Source: Molanna angustata
Taxonomy: Eukaryota; Arthropoda; Insecta; Trichoptera; Molannidae
NCBI GenBank assembly: GCA_963576475.1
Contig: OY754971.1
Coordinates: forward strand, 1,208,501 to 1,272,500
Reading direction: 5' to 3'
Length of the DNA: 64,000 nt
In this document: positions 1-12,311 of the stretch, piece after piece
How positions within the stretch are numbered: the first letter of the stretch is position 1
Layout: each line of letters starts with the position of its first letter
The notes under the pieces: model-generated
What the model saw: only the letters and a program-made list of their open reading frames with translations
Told to the model about the DNA's origin: nothing
The model's database searches: none
Program-made: the position numbers and the translations under genes

Positions 1-1
1 A

Positions 2-42
<41 letters not shown>
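1..42. repeat. (AC)n microsatellite core of HINE copy 0
   Basis: About 20 AC units interrupted by acaaac and agac. It is the central microsatellite of the HINE family, not an independent locus. Confidence 0.9.
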
Positions 43-46
<4 letters not shown>

Positions 47-249
47 ACGAAATGTTCTACTCCGAATTCTGAGTAAATCCGTATATGGAACATATATGCT
101 GAGAAGCCTCTAAGTTGGTGTTTTTTGACTTCAAAGTTGGAAAAGCCGTGAAAAAAGTAGACCTCTGCATACAGTTCTCGCGTATCCTGGCTTGAAACAT
201 TGTCGATATGTTAAGAGAACAAAGTTCTCCTGACCAAATCGACAGTTGG
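1..249 (-). mobile_element. Partial HINE/DINE-1-like (Helentron-associated) element, copy 0
   Basis: This matches the right part of the elements at 23742-24650 and 32815-34782: an (AC)n/(ACAG) microsatellite, then a conserved region ending in TCGACAGTTGG at 239-249. It is cut by the window start. In element sense (minus strand) it begins CCAACTGTCGA. About 7-10% of positions differ from copy 1 by eye. Confidence 0.75.
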
Positions 250-516
250 ATTACAATTGATTTTGTTTTGAACCATGGTATGAGTTATTTATTGATACGA
301 CCTGTTTTGAAGCCAACACAAGTGCGCAACGGAACGGTGTTGAAGAGGAAGAGACCAAGAGACACAATTCGGCTATCTGTTACATATCAATTAGTGGACT
401 ATTTACTAAAAGATAATTTGTAATATTTTCACCTAGGTAATGCTACATAATATATAGTGTGATCATAAATCAGCATGAATGAAGTTTTATTTTTGAGAAA
501 ATTTAAAACATGAAGG
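250..516. other. Unassigned spacer
   Basis: Between the HINE and the LINE tail. A 71-codon frame from 208 starts inside the HINE and shows nothing recognisable. I see no gene. Confidence 0.6.
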
Positions 517-529
517 TGTAATGAAGTAT

Positions 530-1230
530 ACATGGCAACAAGAAAAGCATCACTGAATAGCATCACCGTAAGAAACGAGTCAATATCAGTGGGAACCCAT
601 CAGCTAGAAGCCGTTGAATCATTCACATACCTGGGATCTCTTGTTACAGCGGACAACAACACCAGTGCGGAAATAAGGGCAAGACTTGCCGCGGCAAATA
701 GATGCTATTATGGCCTGCTAAAGCACTTAAGGTCACGACTCATCTCTCGTAAAACAAAAACCCTCATTTACAAAACTCTTCTTAGACCGGTCATGACATA
801 TGCATCAGAATGCTGGACATTGACCAAGAAAGACGAAAATGCATTGTTGGTGTTCGAAAGGAAAATACTTCTCAAAATATTTGGTCCTACCTGTGAAGGA
901 GGATCTTGGAGGATCCGGTTTAACCACGAGCTAGAAATAATGTATGGCGAACCGAACGTTGTCCAATACATCAAAATACAACGTCTACGTTGGCTCGGAC
1001 ACGTTTGTAGAATGGAGGATAACCGGGTCCCAAAGAAAGTATTGGACACCTGTCCTGAAGGAAGAAGAAGCAGAGGGAGACCTAGGATGAGATGGCTGGA
1101 CGACATCGAGGGCAATATAAGAGCGATCGGACAGACAAACTGGAGGAGACTTGCTGTCGACAGGGCGGGATGGAGGCAGTTTCTTGAGGAGGCCAAGGCT
1201 CGTACCGGGCTGTAGCGCCATTGCTGATGA
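530..1230 (+). mobile_element. 5'-truncated RTE-like non-LTR retrotransposon tail with TSD
   Basis: A 13-bp direct repeat TGTAATGAAGTAT at 517-529 and 1231-1243 bounds a 701-bp insertion. It carries an open 227-residue C-terminal fragment (532-1215): the RT thumb/connection segment (ESFTYLGSLV, YKTLLRPVMTYASECW), then the tail RLRWLGHVCRMED and GRPRMRWLDDIEGN. No RT catalytic motif is left. The frame has no stop, so the insertion is fairly young. The family tail ends GGGCTGTAGCGCCATTG plus GATGAT repeats, as at 37343-37664. The RTE assignment is by motif only. Confidence 0.85.
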
Positions 1231-1243
1231 TGTAATGAAGTAT

Positions 1244-3090
1244 TATAAGTATTATGCAAGGACAATTTTTAAGCATGATCGATTGACCGGCAAACATTTT
1301 GAACACTGGCGTCACCGCGCATAACATAATTTTGGTATTATTGCTTGATTGGTAGATGAGCAAACCTTCACCCACTTGTCAAAATGTTTCCTATACCTAT
1401 ATCAGAACAACAAAACCAAAGATAAAAATAAATAAATAGATTACGTGATATTTTAATATCAATAAAAAAAATATTATGATTGTTGTTCGGTCCTGTGATA
1501 GCTTGTCCAGTTGTCAACAAGAATTCATGTTATTATTATTACTATAGTGAGAAGTGTCAACAGAAAGTAAACGTTGGAAAGGAAAATCTATTTACCTACA
1601 GGTGGGTATGTAATTTATAAGAAATATGACAGTTGTGACTAGAAAAAATGTCTAACAATTGAATTATTGTTTCAATTTTTTTTTCAACCATTATCATTTG
1701 TAAATTAAAACCGAAAATGTACTCGTATTTACCAATTTTCACATAAAAATATCACATTAAGCTGTATTTAGGTAATAAATATTTTTTACATTGAAAAGCA
1801 AACATATTATCGTTTGAAAATAAATCATACATGTACCTATATATTATGGAAGTCAAAGTATTTTTTCTACATTTTTTATATCATTACATATATAAATTTG
1901 AGCCACCAAACTGAAAAATTGTTACCTATTATTAATATTTTCAAAGTTAACATTGTGGTACATTTTTAATTATCTTGATTGCGATAATTCACTTTGTTCA
2001 ATTCCAAGGTTGTTTTTTGCGAAAACCACCAGTAGGTACTCAGGGGTTATACTATCCAATCGTTGTTACCTGCTTTGGTATCCTTTTGCAGAAATAAATT
2101 AGCCTTTATACTATGACGTAAGTATGGCAGTCGCTGGCTATTGGTCTAGTACATTATTGTTGCCATCCGTCAAACAAATTTACACATTTCTTTATTCGTT
2201 GCTCCAGTTTTTATGCAATATGTATAACATTTCATTTCAAAATACAATCGGCAACAGACATGCATTAAAGCGTGGAACTTTAGCTATCCTCGCACTGCGA
2301 CCATTTTTGATGTACTGTGCTTTAACGGGCATGCATACCTCTAATCCTCCAAAGCTTAATGCATGATATTTTAGCTAATTTTCATGTAATATTTATTAGT
2401 AAACTAATGAATTTGCTACGAATTTATGTAAGAGATTTACATACTTATAAAGCTAATTCAGATACCTATGATATAGAATTTTACCTTGTGTCTAGGATCG
2501 CTCGCAAACGAGTGGATAGCCGCAAAGAAATATAGAATATAATATATTTTTATTTGTTGTGTAAACAGACAGGTAAATTAACTTATTTTACTAACATACA
2601 TAATATGACAGTGAACCAATTAAGTTTAGAAATATTATCATTATTATACTAACAAAAAGAAGTGGTTTTGAGGAAGGGAGTAGGATAGAAAAGTAGGAAA
2701 AGGGGGAATACACGTACACCACCTAACCGCGGAGCAGCAACCTAGAAATTGAGCATCTAAATCCAAATAAAGTTATTGAAAGGGTATATTTCATTAAAGA
2801 ACGCGTTGTAGTTACTATAGGTACGTTCTACATATTTATATATGTAGGAGTTCTGAGCATAATTTGTACTACAATTAGGTGGCCTAAATGTATGTGCCTT
2901 TCTATTTGGTGCATGAAAGTTTAATTTGGATAATAACTCACTAGAATCTGTTATTACAGCTCACCAACTTGTACAAGTAAGTCATGTCAGCTACAGTTCT
3001 AAGGTAGTTAATTTATGATATAGGGCATATTGCGCGGGATCACCAAACACCATAATATACATACATAGTAGACTGAATTTAAAACCATAC
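1244..3090. other. AT-rich spacer with one interspersed repeat
   Basis: No gene seen. The only structure is the repeat at 2035-2180. The 80-codon frame at 2124 lies across that repeat and is not convincing. Confidence 0.6.
2035..2180 (+). repeat. Interspersed repeat fragment, shared with 31020-31170
   Basis: Shares TTTGGTATCCTTTTGCAGAA-like and GGCAGTCGCTGGCT blocks in the same order with the copy in STARD10 intron 1. Ends and class are unknown. Confidence 0.55.
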
Positions 3091-5070
3091 CATACCATCA
3101 CGCCATTTCCCTATTTGGGGTAGGCAGAGAGAACCGAACGCCAGACTCCTCTCTCTTGACATACATTCCTCGCTTCATTCACGTCCATACATCGTCTCAT
3201 ACACGCTCTTCTATTATTCTTACTTCTAACATCTCCATCTTTCAAAATCCCATTTATGTGATCGTGCCAATTCTTTCTTGGCCGACCTCTACTTTTCATT
3301 CCTCTTTTATCAGCCTTGTATACTTTTTTTGTCAGACGGTCATCACTCATTCTTTCTATGTGGCCGAACCACCTTAGGGCATTTATTTTCATCTTACTTA
3401 CGATATTTCTTTCAATCATACATTCTCGTCTAATATCCTCATTTCTTATTCTATCATACATCGTTTTACCACACATTCGTCTTAGTGACCTCATTTCAAC
3501 CGCGTTAATTCTACTTTCATGCGTCTTCTGCCATGTCCATGTCTCACTAGCATACATTAGAGTCGGTGCGACGATACCATTGTGTACCGCGAGCTTTGCT
3601 TGCCTCGAAATAATTGGGTCAGCCATTACCGGTCTTAATGCACCATTCACTCTATTACCTGCCGTTACTCTCCTTTCAATATCTTTTTCCAATCTTCCAT
3701 CACGCTGAAACATGCTTCCTAAGTATAAATATTCATCCACTTGTTCTAATTGTACATTCTCCACTCGTATCTCGCATTTTGTTTGTCTTTCGCTCTTCTC
3801 AAATACCATTACTTTAGATTTAGTTGCATTCATTCTCAATCCATTTTGCATGCATCCATCGAATACTATTTTAACCAAACATTCCAAGTCTTCCACGCTT
3901 TCAGCCATTAATACTTTGTCATCCGCATACATTAGATCACATACAGTCATACCTTCCAGTTTCAGCCCAATGTTCTCATTCTTTAGTGCTCTCACACAGT
4001 AGTCAATGTATAGATTAAAGAGCCACGGTGATAGTACGCACCCTTGCTTCACTCCCATATTAATGGAGAACCATCCTGTGAGAGAGTTTTCAATTCTCAC
4101 ACAGGCTTGGCTTTCCTCATATAGAGATGATATTGCCCCTATCAGCCTGCTACCCGCTCCATACACTGATAGCACGTTCCAGAGTTTTTCACGGTCTACT
4201 TTGTCATAGGCCTTTTCCAGGTCTATGAAAGCGCAGAAAAGCTTCTGGTTTTTTGCCAGAACCTTTTCAGTCGCCATTCGAAGGGAAAAAATTTGGTCGG
4301 TGCATCCTCTACCTCCAACAAACGCTCCTTGTGCATCCCATACCTTGCTTGCTGTAGCCTTTCTCAACTTTTGATCTAGTATCCTAGCATACAATTTTCC
4401 AACTGAACTCAGCAGACTGATAGCTCGGTAGTTCTTGCAGTCTAATTTTGACCCTTTTTTAAAGAGGGGCACAATCACTGCGTTTCTCCAATCTGACGGA
4501 GTATGTCCTGTCTCCCAACATTTGTTGAAGAGGCAATGACACCATTCCATCGTCTTTTCGCCACCATATTTGATGAATTCAGTTGGTATGCAATCAAATC
4601 CCGCAGCCTTTCCTGTACGTGCATGCTTCACTGCCTCTCTGACCTCTTCTATTGAAATTTTCTCGCTGTCATTCTCACATTCATTTATCAGTATTCTGTT
4701 GTTCGTCAGACTTTCGCACTGTGTCCTTTCATATAACTCTTCAAAATATTCCTTCCATCTTTCCTTGACTTTTTCCTCGTCTATAACCATACATCCATCT
4801 TTATCATGTATACATTTTGATCCTCGCACTACTCCTTGTTTTCGTCGATTTACTCTTTTCGAGAACATTTTTGTGTTCCCAGAAAAATCATTCACAATTT
4901 TCACGCTTTCCTTTTCTCTCAATGCATTCTTTTCTTCTTTTACTGTTACTTTTGTTTTCCTCTTGCACTCATTATATATATTTTTAGCTCTTTCTTCCTT
5001 CTCGTTTCCAGATCCTTTATATGCCAGCCATTCAACGTTGAAATGAATTCTGTTTAATAGTGTTTATAAT
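3090..5070 (-). mobile_element. 5'-truncated non-LTR retrotransposon with intact C-terminal RT frame
   Basis: The minus strand is open from about 5070 to 3111 without a stop; a 603-residue frame can be counted from codon 4922 and extends upstream in frame. Reverse transcriptase motifs are in order (numbering from 4922): VIVPLFKKGSK near 149, FIDLEKAYD 232-240, GVKQGCVLSP 290-299, and the catalytic YADD at 332-335. The C-terminal tail has WFGHIERM and SRGRPRKNWHDHI and ends AYPK. The endonuclease domain is absent, so the copy is 5'-truncated and cannot move alone. The clean frame suggests recent insertion. Clade (RTE-like or Jockey-like) is not settled. Plus-strand frames across it are antisense shadows. 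Confidence 0.9.
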
Positions 5071-5212
5071 TATTTGCATTGGTATAGTATTGACTATTTA
5101 CATATTATGTATTATCAAGCTATGTATTCTCTATTTAAAGTAAACAGACCTTATTGTCACATCTATTCATCGTTGTCTCTTATAATCTCATGTATTATTT
5201 TGAATTACTACA

Positions 5213-5336
5213 TTCCTATCTTTTAAGATGACTGAATATCTTTCAAGATGACTGACTATCTTTCAAGAGTACTGATTATTCTGACTTAAAACATTCCTAT
5301 CTTTTAAGATGACTGACTATCTTTCAAGATTACATT
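5213..5336 (+). repeat. Short direct repeats around ATCTTTCAAGATGACTGA
   Basis: Three to four imperfect repeats of a motif about 24 bp long, beginning CTATCTTTYAAGATGACTGA, with an interruption near 5265-5285. Origin unknown. Confidence 0.6.
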
Positions 5337-5399
5337 CCAGACAAGGCCTGGTATCACTAGATGAAGTTAAATAGACCCCAGATAACAAGTATATCCTGA

Positions 5400-5530
5400 A
5401 TGCGGTTTGATCACTATAGACTCGATGCTCATTTGTTTAGATTGAATCTTGTTAATTATCCACATTGCGGGTGTGGCCCAGATCTAGATCACGTATTCTT
5501 TGGATGCCCTATTAGACATCGATACCACTA
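5400..5530 (+). pseudogene. LINE C-terminal Cys/His fragment
   Basis: The plus strand reads LDAHLFRLNLVNYPHCGCG then DLDHVFFGCP. This resembles the CxC...HxxxxC segment after the RT of Jockey/R1-type elements. Only about 35 codons remain; a remnant, not a gene. Confidence 0.5.
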
Positions 5531-6930
5531 AAGATTCGACACTGCAGGCTACGGTTACAAAACGAGCGCGACTCAACGGTACCTGAGCTCTTTCCGGTAC
5601 AGGATCCGGTATTCTTAGGACTGCGACAGCACTACCGCTGGATGGTGCTGCGACGTCTTCCGCTGGCACTTCAGGACAGGTCCTCATGTCTCGATGGTTT
5701 TTGACACGGTCCTGGAGCAAGGAACGCCGATTCGCGTTCAATGAGCGCGGCTCGTGACCACATGATACGTGTCTATTTCTGACTCTCAAACTGTTTTCAA
5801 ATTTGTCAGAGGTGTACTTTTTTTAGAAATTGTAAGAACAGATTTTTTCTTTTGACGTTTGATATTTTTTTCTTGCTGTTGCTGACGGTGATGCATGACG
5901 ATCGTGACGGCGAATTTAAAAACAAAAAAAATCGAACAGAAGAGGTTGCATCACACCTTCTTACAATTGCCTCCCCGATAATTTACAAGGAAATTTTAAA
6001 GGTCGTGAAAAAACGTGGTAGTTTTGTAGGCGTTGTTTGCCTTTTTTTAATTATTTTTTTTGTTTCCTTAAATGTTTCAAAATAAATTTCTCACGTCGTC
6101 AAATGGCACAAATCGTCCTTGAATCGTATTGCCTATAATGAAAAAAATAATAATTTCAAGAATAGTTGTCTTTAAAAAGTATAATTCCTTCTACGTGATG
6201 GGTTTCTACTCTGCGTCATCATTTTCGTTACATCCATTATGTCGTTCATCAGAAACCAATTTAACATCGTGTCACATAAAGCTTAATGTTATTTATAGAA
6301 TACAAATTAATTAATTAATCGTTGGTTTTGTAAAATCTTTTAATCTCTTGTGACATTTAGACCGTGGGTATTATCATTTTGACCATCGGTGGCGAACCTT
6401 TGGCGGATCAAACAATAAGCGGCTTTTTAAATGATCCACAAGTGAATTTTAGTAAAACTTGAACAGTAAAAAAATGTTTTTAACCATCTGTCCCTCCGTC
6501 TTTCAAAGTGATGAAACTGACTTATAATTTTATTGTCCCACATCTAAAAAAAGTTCACCATTACTGATTTAGACCATGGGAGGCCAAACTTGAAAAATAG
6601 TAATTTAGAGTCTAAACTATGTACGTTTGGTCAACTGTTCTAGTCATGCAGCTCCGTGAATCTTGCTGCTACACAACCGCACATTATCGCTGGTAATTAA
6701 TACTATACAGTTTGCAGATAATAATTCTGCAGGCGTACACATCCACGTCAAATAACCGAGTTTCCGGCGTGGAAGATGACGCTTTGCGCAGAAAATAACT
6801 TTATTTGCGCTCTGCGCGGCCCACAAAATCTTTCAAGTTATTTATTGATAACTATACCAACGCATAATATATAATGTTTTCTAAGTCAGTAGGCTACGCA
6901 TTAATTTTTAACGCAGTGATGTGCATGAAG
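5531..6930. other. Unassigned region with a GC-richer patch
   Basis: 5555-5790 is GC-rich for this window and has a 101-codon minus frame rich in Arg, Pro and Ser that I do not recognise; it may be an old transposon. 6640-6840 holds a 60-codon minus frame, also unrecognised. No gene can be supported. Confidence 0.4.
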
Positions 6931-6935
6931 TTGGA

Positions 6936-8075
6936 ATATTTACTGTAGGAGAACCGGGAAATCAAGGCACCTACAGGGCTTACGACCTGTCATCGGCTGG
7001 TTTACGTGATCACTTTATGCGCTTGCGCAACGTTCACCAATTATGCCTTTTTAATGAGATCCCTATCAATTCAATTTTGAAAGTTCTATATATTGTAATA
7101 CTGAAATTCTTTTCGCTTGAAAATAAGGAATTTTTACTACAGCTTTTATGTGTGAAATTATGAACAACATTCTTATTATTTTTTTATTTATTATTTTTTT
7201 TGTTGTAACGCCATCTATTGAGAGAATTGGTTTTTTTTTGTAAATAATGTGAGCAACAATTCTTATACCTGAGGTGACAAATGCATTTTTCGCATAGAAG
7301 TCGCATAATTGAACGTTGCGCAAGCGCATAAAGTGATCACGTAAACCAGCCGATGACAGGTCGTAAGCCCTGTAGGTGCCTTGATTTCCCGGTTCTCCTA
7401 CAATAAATATTCCAACTTCGTCTCTATTGAGATAATTAAAAATCTGTTAAAAAATATCTTTGACTCCCGACAGGGAAAAAAATCCAATGTTTGCGCATAT
7501 GCAATAATAAAAAAATATTCGATTACTTACACATTGGTACAAGTAGGTAAATAAGACAAAAATGACCTTATAAGTCTGGTGCAATTCAGGGGTGACTTCT
7601 ATGCGAAAAATGCATTTGTCACCTCAGGTATAAGAATTGTTGCTCACATTATTTACAAAAAAAAACCAATTCTCTCAATAGATGGCGTTACAACAAAAAA
7701 AAATAATACATAAAAAAATAATAAGAATGTTGTTCATAATTTCACCCATAGATGGCTGTAGTAAAAATTCCTTATTTTCAAGCGAAAAGAATTTCAGTAT
7801 TACAATATATAGAACTTTCAAAATTGAATTGATAGAGATCTCATTAAAAAGGCATAATTGGTGAACGTTGCGCAAGCGGATAAAGTGATCACGTAAACCA
7901 GCCGATGACAGGTCGTAAGCCCTGTAGGTGCCTTGATTTCCCGGTTCTCCTACAGTAAATATTCCAACTTCGTCTCTATTGAGATAATTAAAAATCTGTT
8001 AAAAAATATCTTTGACTCCCGACAGGGAAAAAAATCCAATGTTTGCGCATATGCAATAATAAAAAAATATTCGGT
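6936..8075. repeat. Inverted and direct repeat array of one interspersed family
   Basis: Arm 6936-7297 is repeated in reverse complement at about 7604-7972, near-identical over about 365 bp. The 7313-7520 segment (GAACGTTGCGCAAGCG onward) recurs directly at 7864-8072. A diverged plus-orientation copy sits in PGM2 intron 9 (48225-48640), so this is a dispersed family and not a local invention. Marker motifs are CACGTAAACCAGCCGATGAC and GCCCTGTAGGTGCCTTGA. No coding sequence recognised. Confidence 0.85.
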
Positions 8076-8427
8076 ATATTGCATATTTTTATTTTTGTTG
8101 AATGATATTTATAACCTCCAGTCACAAACCTCCCTCCTATTACATTGCAATATGCACATATTTTTGTAAAATAAAAACACAAATAAAGAATATTTTTATT
8201 TATATTATAATAGTACAATAGTTAAATACACTACAAAAATTGATATTTAGTACTTACATAATATATATTATATATAAAATCACACAAAGCAATAAAAAGA
8301 TTTGTTTGAAACCCGCACATCAATTATAAACATCAAATATATAAAAGTACTTATCTTTGCAATTGTCTTAAAAAATAACTATAACAAAAATTATTTAAGT
8401 ATAACTTTTAAATACCTACATATTTTA
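8076..8427. other. AT-rich spacer
   Basis: Very AT-rich; I see no gene or repeat. Confidence 0.6.
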
Positions 8428-9112
8428 TTTTGGTGTCATCAATGACTAATAAACTTTTATGTTCTATTTGATTAAATGTATTTTGTTGTCATCAATGATT
8501 TATAAACTTTTATGTTCTGTTTAATTAAATGTATTTTTGTGTCATCAATGACTAATAAGCTTTTATGTTCTATTTAATCAAATTTATTTTGGTGTCATCA
8601 ATGATTCATAAACTTTTATTTTGTTTAATTAAATGTATTTTGGTGTCATCAATGATTCATAAACTTTAATGTTCTGTTTAATTAAATGTATTTTTGTGTC
8701 ATCAATGACTAATAAGCTTTTATGTTCTATTTAATCAAATTTATTTTGGTGTCATCAATGATTCATAAACTTTCATTTTGTTTAATTAAATGTATTTTGG
8801 TGTCATCAATGATTCATAAACTTTTATGTTCTGTTTAATTAAATGTATTTTGGTGTCATCAATGATTCATAAACTTTAATGTTCTGTTTAATTAAATGTA
8901 CTTTGGTGTCGTCAATGACTAATAAGCTTTTATGTTCTATTTAATCAAATTTATTTTGGTGTCATCAATGATTCATAAACTTTTATGTTCTGTTTAATTA
9001 AATGTATTTTGGTGTCATCAATGATTTAAAACTTTTATGTTCTGTTTAATTAAATTTATTTTGGTGTCATCAATGACTAATAAACTTTAGTTCTATATAA
9101 TCAAATTTATTT
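8428..9112 (+). repeat. 53-bp satellite, about 13 units
   Basis: Thirteen head-to-tail units of 51-53 bp built around GGTGTCATCAATGA. Two main variants are visible: type A (GACTAATAAGC ... AATCAAATTTA) and type B (GATTCATAAAC ... AATTAAATGTA), with type-B subforms lacking 2 bp. Order suggests partial three-unit periodicity. Confidence 0.95.
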
Positions 9113-9322
9113 TTAATATGTTGATCTGGTTGGCAGGATAGTACTTGTATTATATAAGTAGATATTATGTTAAATATTAATTTAACATGTACCTACCAAC
9201 AAGTTGCCACATTATACGGACACTAGTTGTTTTTTGCCAACCCGACTATTCTGAAAGATAACCTAAAGATGCATCAATTCATTTTTTGAACTTACAAAAG
9301 AATGCCTTCTAGATATTTATTG
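9113..9322 (-). repeat. SINE-tail-like fragment
   Basis: The reverse complement has GTGGCAACTTGTTGG followed by an AATTAATATT stretch, matching the 3' body of the SINEs at 28015-28235 and 49100-49315. The tRNA head is missing. Confidence 0.45.
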
Positions 9323-9330
9323 ACGCTGGT

Positions 9331-9788
9331 CAAGGCTGTAGCCAGAGGGGGGATCAAGGGGGATTGATCCCCCCGAAACGAAAAAAAGAAGATATTTCTT
9401 TAGTGAATAAAAATGAGATTGCAGTTACATACTGTGCACCCATTTCACTCTGTTGTCATGGTGCACCCATTTCAAAATTTTGTATGAAAAAAAGAATTAT
9501 TGAAATAAATTCAGCATTTTTATGACATTATTTAGCGTGACACTGAGTCAGGTATACTGGAACATGCTCGCACACACATTTTTAGATGTTATTATTTTTC
9601 CAGGATGCGTGAGACAAACACACACACTAACACTATCATTGCTTTATTATTACATAACTGTGCTTTAAGCTCGCTTGGTACTCGCACGGGGATACGCTCG
9701 CGGGGCGACTTGTTTCTACTGTTCCACTAAGCTAAACCCCCCCCCCCCCCCCCCCCCCCCCCGAAATTATTTTCTGGCTACGGCCTTG
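9331..9788. mobile_element. hAT-like MITE with 8-bp TSD
   Basis: Ends CAAGGCTGTAGCCAGA and, inverted, CAAGGCCGTAGCCAGA (15 of 16 match). Flanked by a perfect 8-bp duplication ACGCTGGT at 9323-9330 and 9789-9796, the hAT signature. It has no transposase. Just inside the right end is an uninterrupted run of about 25 C (about 9738-9762); the left end has G runs, so part of it may be the remnant of a longer inverted repeat. Confidence 0.9.
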
Positions 9789-9796
9789 ACGCTGGT

Positions 9797-11589
9797 AAAT
9801 TAAAATAAATGTAGCATCATTTTCTTAATAGTGCAGGAGAGGAGAGCTTTCAATGAATCCTTTATAAGGTCAAAACAGATTGAATTTGCAATTAAGAAGT
9901 AATACTCCACTCTATAAATTTGAAATTTATAAATTGGGTGCCAAAAGGTTGTTAATAATTATTGTTTTGAAATATGGACTGATGAATGCAGTAGATTTTA
10001 ATTATATAAATACATACTTACATGTACATTTCATGTTTTGTCATTTCAATATTTTTACCTTTCCAACATAGATGTACCATAAAAGTCTGCATCTGCTGTA
10101 AGTACATAATAATATAATATGATTTATCTGTAATTGCCTTTGATAGAATAAAAATTACACAATCAAAATGTTACAATTCATTATTTAAAATATGATATGT
10201 AGTTTAAATATCTGTAAAATTTGATGTTTCCGTTACAATATTATAATTTGAATTTGTATCAAACACAAAATATAGAGTTTCAACACAGGAAATTATATTT
10301 TTAAAATTCCTTTGCTCAATTTGCAGTTTTTAAATTATTTTTTGCTGTATACAAAACATTTATAACACTTGACGCTGATACTGAGTAAATCATGCAAATA
10401 ATAATGAATGCACACATTAGAACTTTAAACCATAGTTACATTATAGATGCTGCACTTATATTTAAATCTGCATCAAATTAACAATAACAATACATTATAC
10501 ATAGGCAACAGGGTTCATTGAAACAATCACTGCGTAACTTATCTAAATAATTATTATTACTTTATCATAATATACAGAAAGGCAAATATTTTAGGTCTAA
10601 AACATATGTAGTAGGTACCATTCAAGATTAGGCATTCATTTGTATCATTGAGATATTAATAATAAAATGAAAACATACTGTTACAGTATTCCAGGTAGAA
10701 TAATACTCTCTCAACATACAATTGTAACCTCATTTACAACAATGCATCGTCTCATATGTATTTTCTATTACTTTGACATTTTTTACATTACCATCGTGCT
10801 ACAGTAATAAACTCATCACTTGCAAGGGATGTGAGTTCAATTATTGTCAACACTTCCATCTTATAATATTTGCAATTTTAATGTCAAATGGTAATTTCTT
10901 CCAACAAACCATCATTTTTAGACCGAAGGAGCAAAATTGGATGAAAACAATTATAAATACAATTTTCGCTGGGAATTGAACCATAAGACACCAGCACAGA
11001 AGTCAAATAATTTACCACCATACCATGCCTATCAATCTACCGTGTTTCACTTAAAAATGCACTTCATGGTTATGTTGGTATAACTGTCAGTCAGTCAAAC
11101 TGAATAATGTTGCCATATCTTCAAATTAAGTTCCTCTAATCTCATATTTAAAACTTAATAACAAGAAATTTTAAAAGAAAACAATCCGAGTTTAATATGA
11201 TAGAATGATATGTGTCTTTTATAAAACAAACATATTTATAACGATTTGTGCAGATTTATCAGAAATAACTTTTACAGATATAATAAGGAAGAAAAAATCC
11301 CTAATTGTAGGGAATATCCTATTTTTAACAAAAAACAACACCAAATGCAACAATACCAACTTAACCACGAAGTACACTTTTAAAGAAACGCACTATACCA
11401 ACACTTGGTTAATTTGGTTCAATAGAAATTTGTCGTTCATTCTTTTAATGTGTCTAAACCAACTAAATGTACTTCCATCATTTCATATTAAATCTTATCA
11501 AATATATTTTTATCACACATTTGGCTAATCGACCTTGTTTTCACTATACTACCATGTATCTTGCCAACTTCATGTCTCATTGGAATACA
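9797..11589. other. AT-rich region without recognised features
   Basis: Frames at 9880, 10773 and 11205 (63-107 codons) have the low-complexity composition expected of AT-rich noncoding DNA. Two B-box-like motifs (near 10835 and, on the minus strand, 10965) hint at decayed SINE fragments but lack partners. Confidence 0.5.
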
Positions 11590-12309
11590 TTAAGTTCGGA
11601 ACACAGAGTGAATCGCTCTGTTGATGCGACCTGAAGTTGCAACAAGAGCGACATCGAGGGATGTAATTCAGAACGTTATTGAGCGATTTTGAGGTGACTT
11701 TGCGCACTAGATTTAAAATGTGCTCGACCTATTCTGCGTTGTTTTCATTTCAAAGCAACCCTAAATATACACATTATCAATAAGAAATTAAAAATACACA
11801 AACCCAATCTCGCATAGAAATAAATATAATAATATAATATAATCTATTATGAACTCCTCCATTTCAATATATTATGGATCGTTTTAGTTTATCTTGTTAG
11901 TATGTATAATTTCTCTATCTAAGTTTCATTGATATCGGTTTGTATAAAATAACTGTTTATATAAAATTATGAAAACTGTGTTTTATTTTATTTTTAAAAA
12001 TATTTTTTTCATTTAATTTATAATTATGAACTTCCACTGTTTTAACGAAAAAACATTGAAATTAAAAAATAACTTGGAAATTATGAAATAACAGTAAATA
12101 AATTCATTTGCACATACAAAGGGTTGATTTACAATCAAACCTTGGCATAGATAATTAGATAGCACCTTAAAAAGTGCATGTAGAAAAAATGCATGGCTAT
12201 TACAAACTAATATAAGCAATATTTAGTGTTCGTCGATATTTGAAATATAATGAAAAGTAAAACTACACCAAACTAAAAGTACTTTGATAGATTAGATTAT
12301 AAATTATTA
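11590..12309. other. Spacer with a possible MITE fragment
   Basis: 11595-11750 is less AT-rich and shares ACCTGAAGTTGCA and similar words with 20001-20160, so it may belong to that family. The remainder is AT-rich and empty. Confidence 0.35.
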
Positions 12310-12311
12310 TT

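Noticed and set aside
532..1215. 227-codon frame as a host gene
   Set aside because: It is the C-terminus of a LINE, bounded by a target-site duplication.
3156..5057. Several plus-strand open frames
   Set aside because: They lie antisense to the LINE reverse transcriptase frame and have no motifs of their own.
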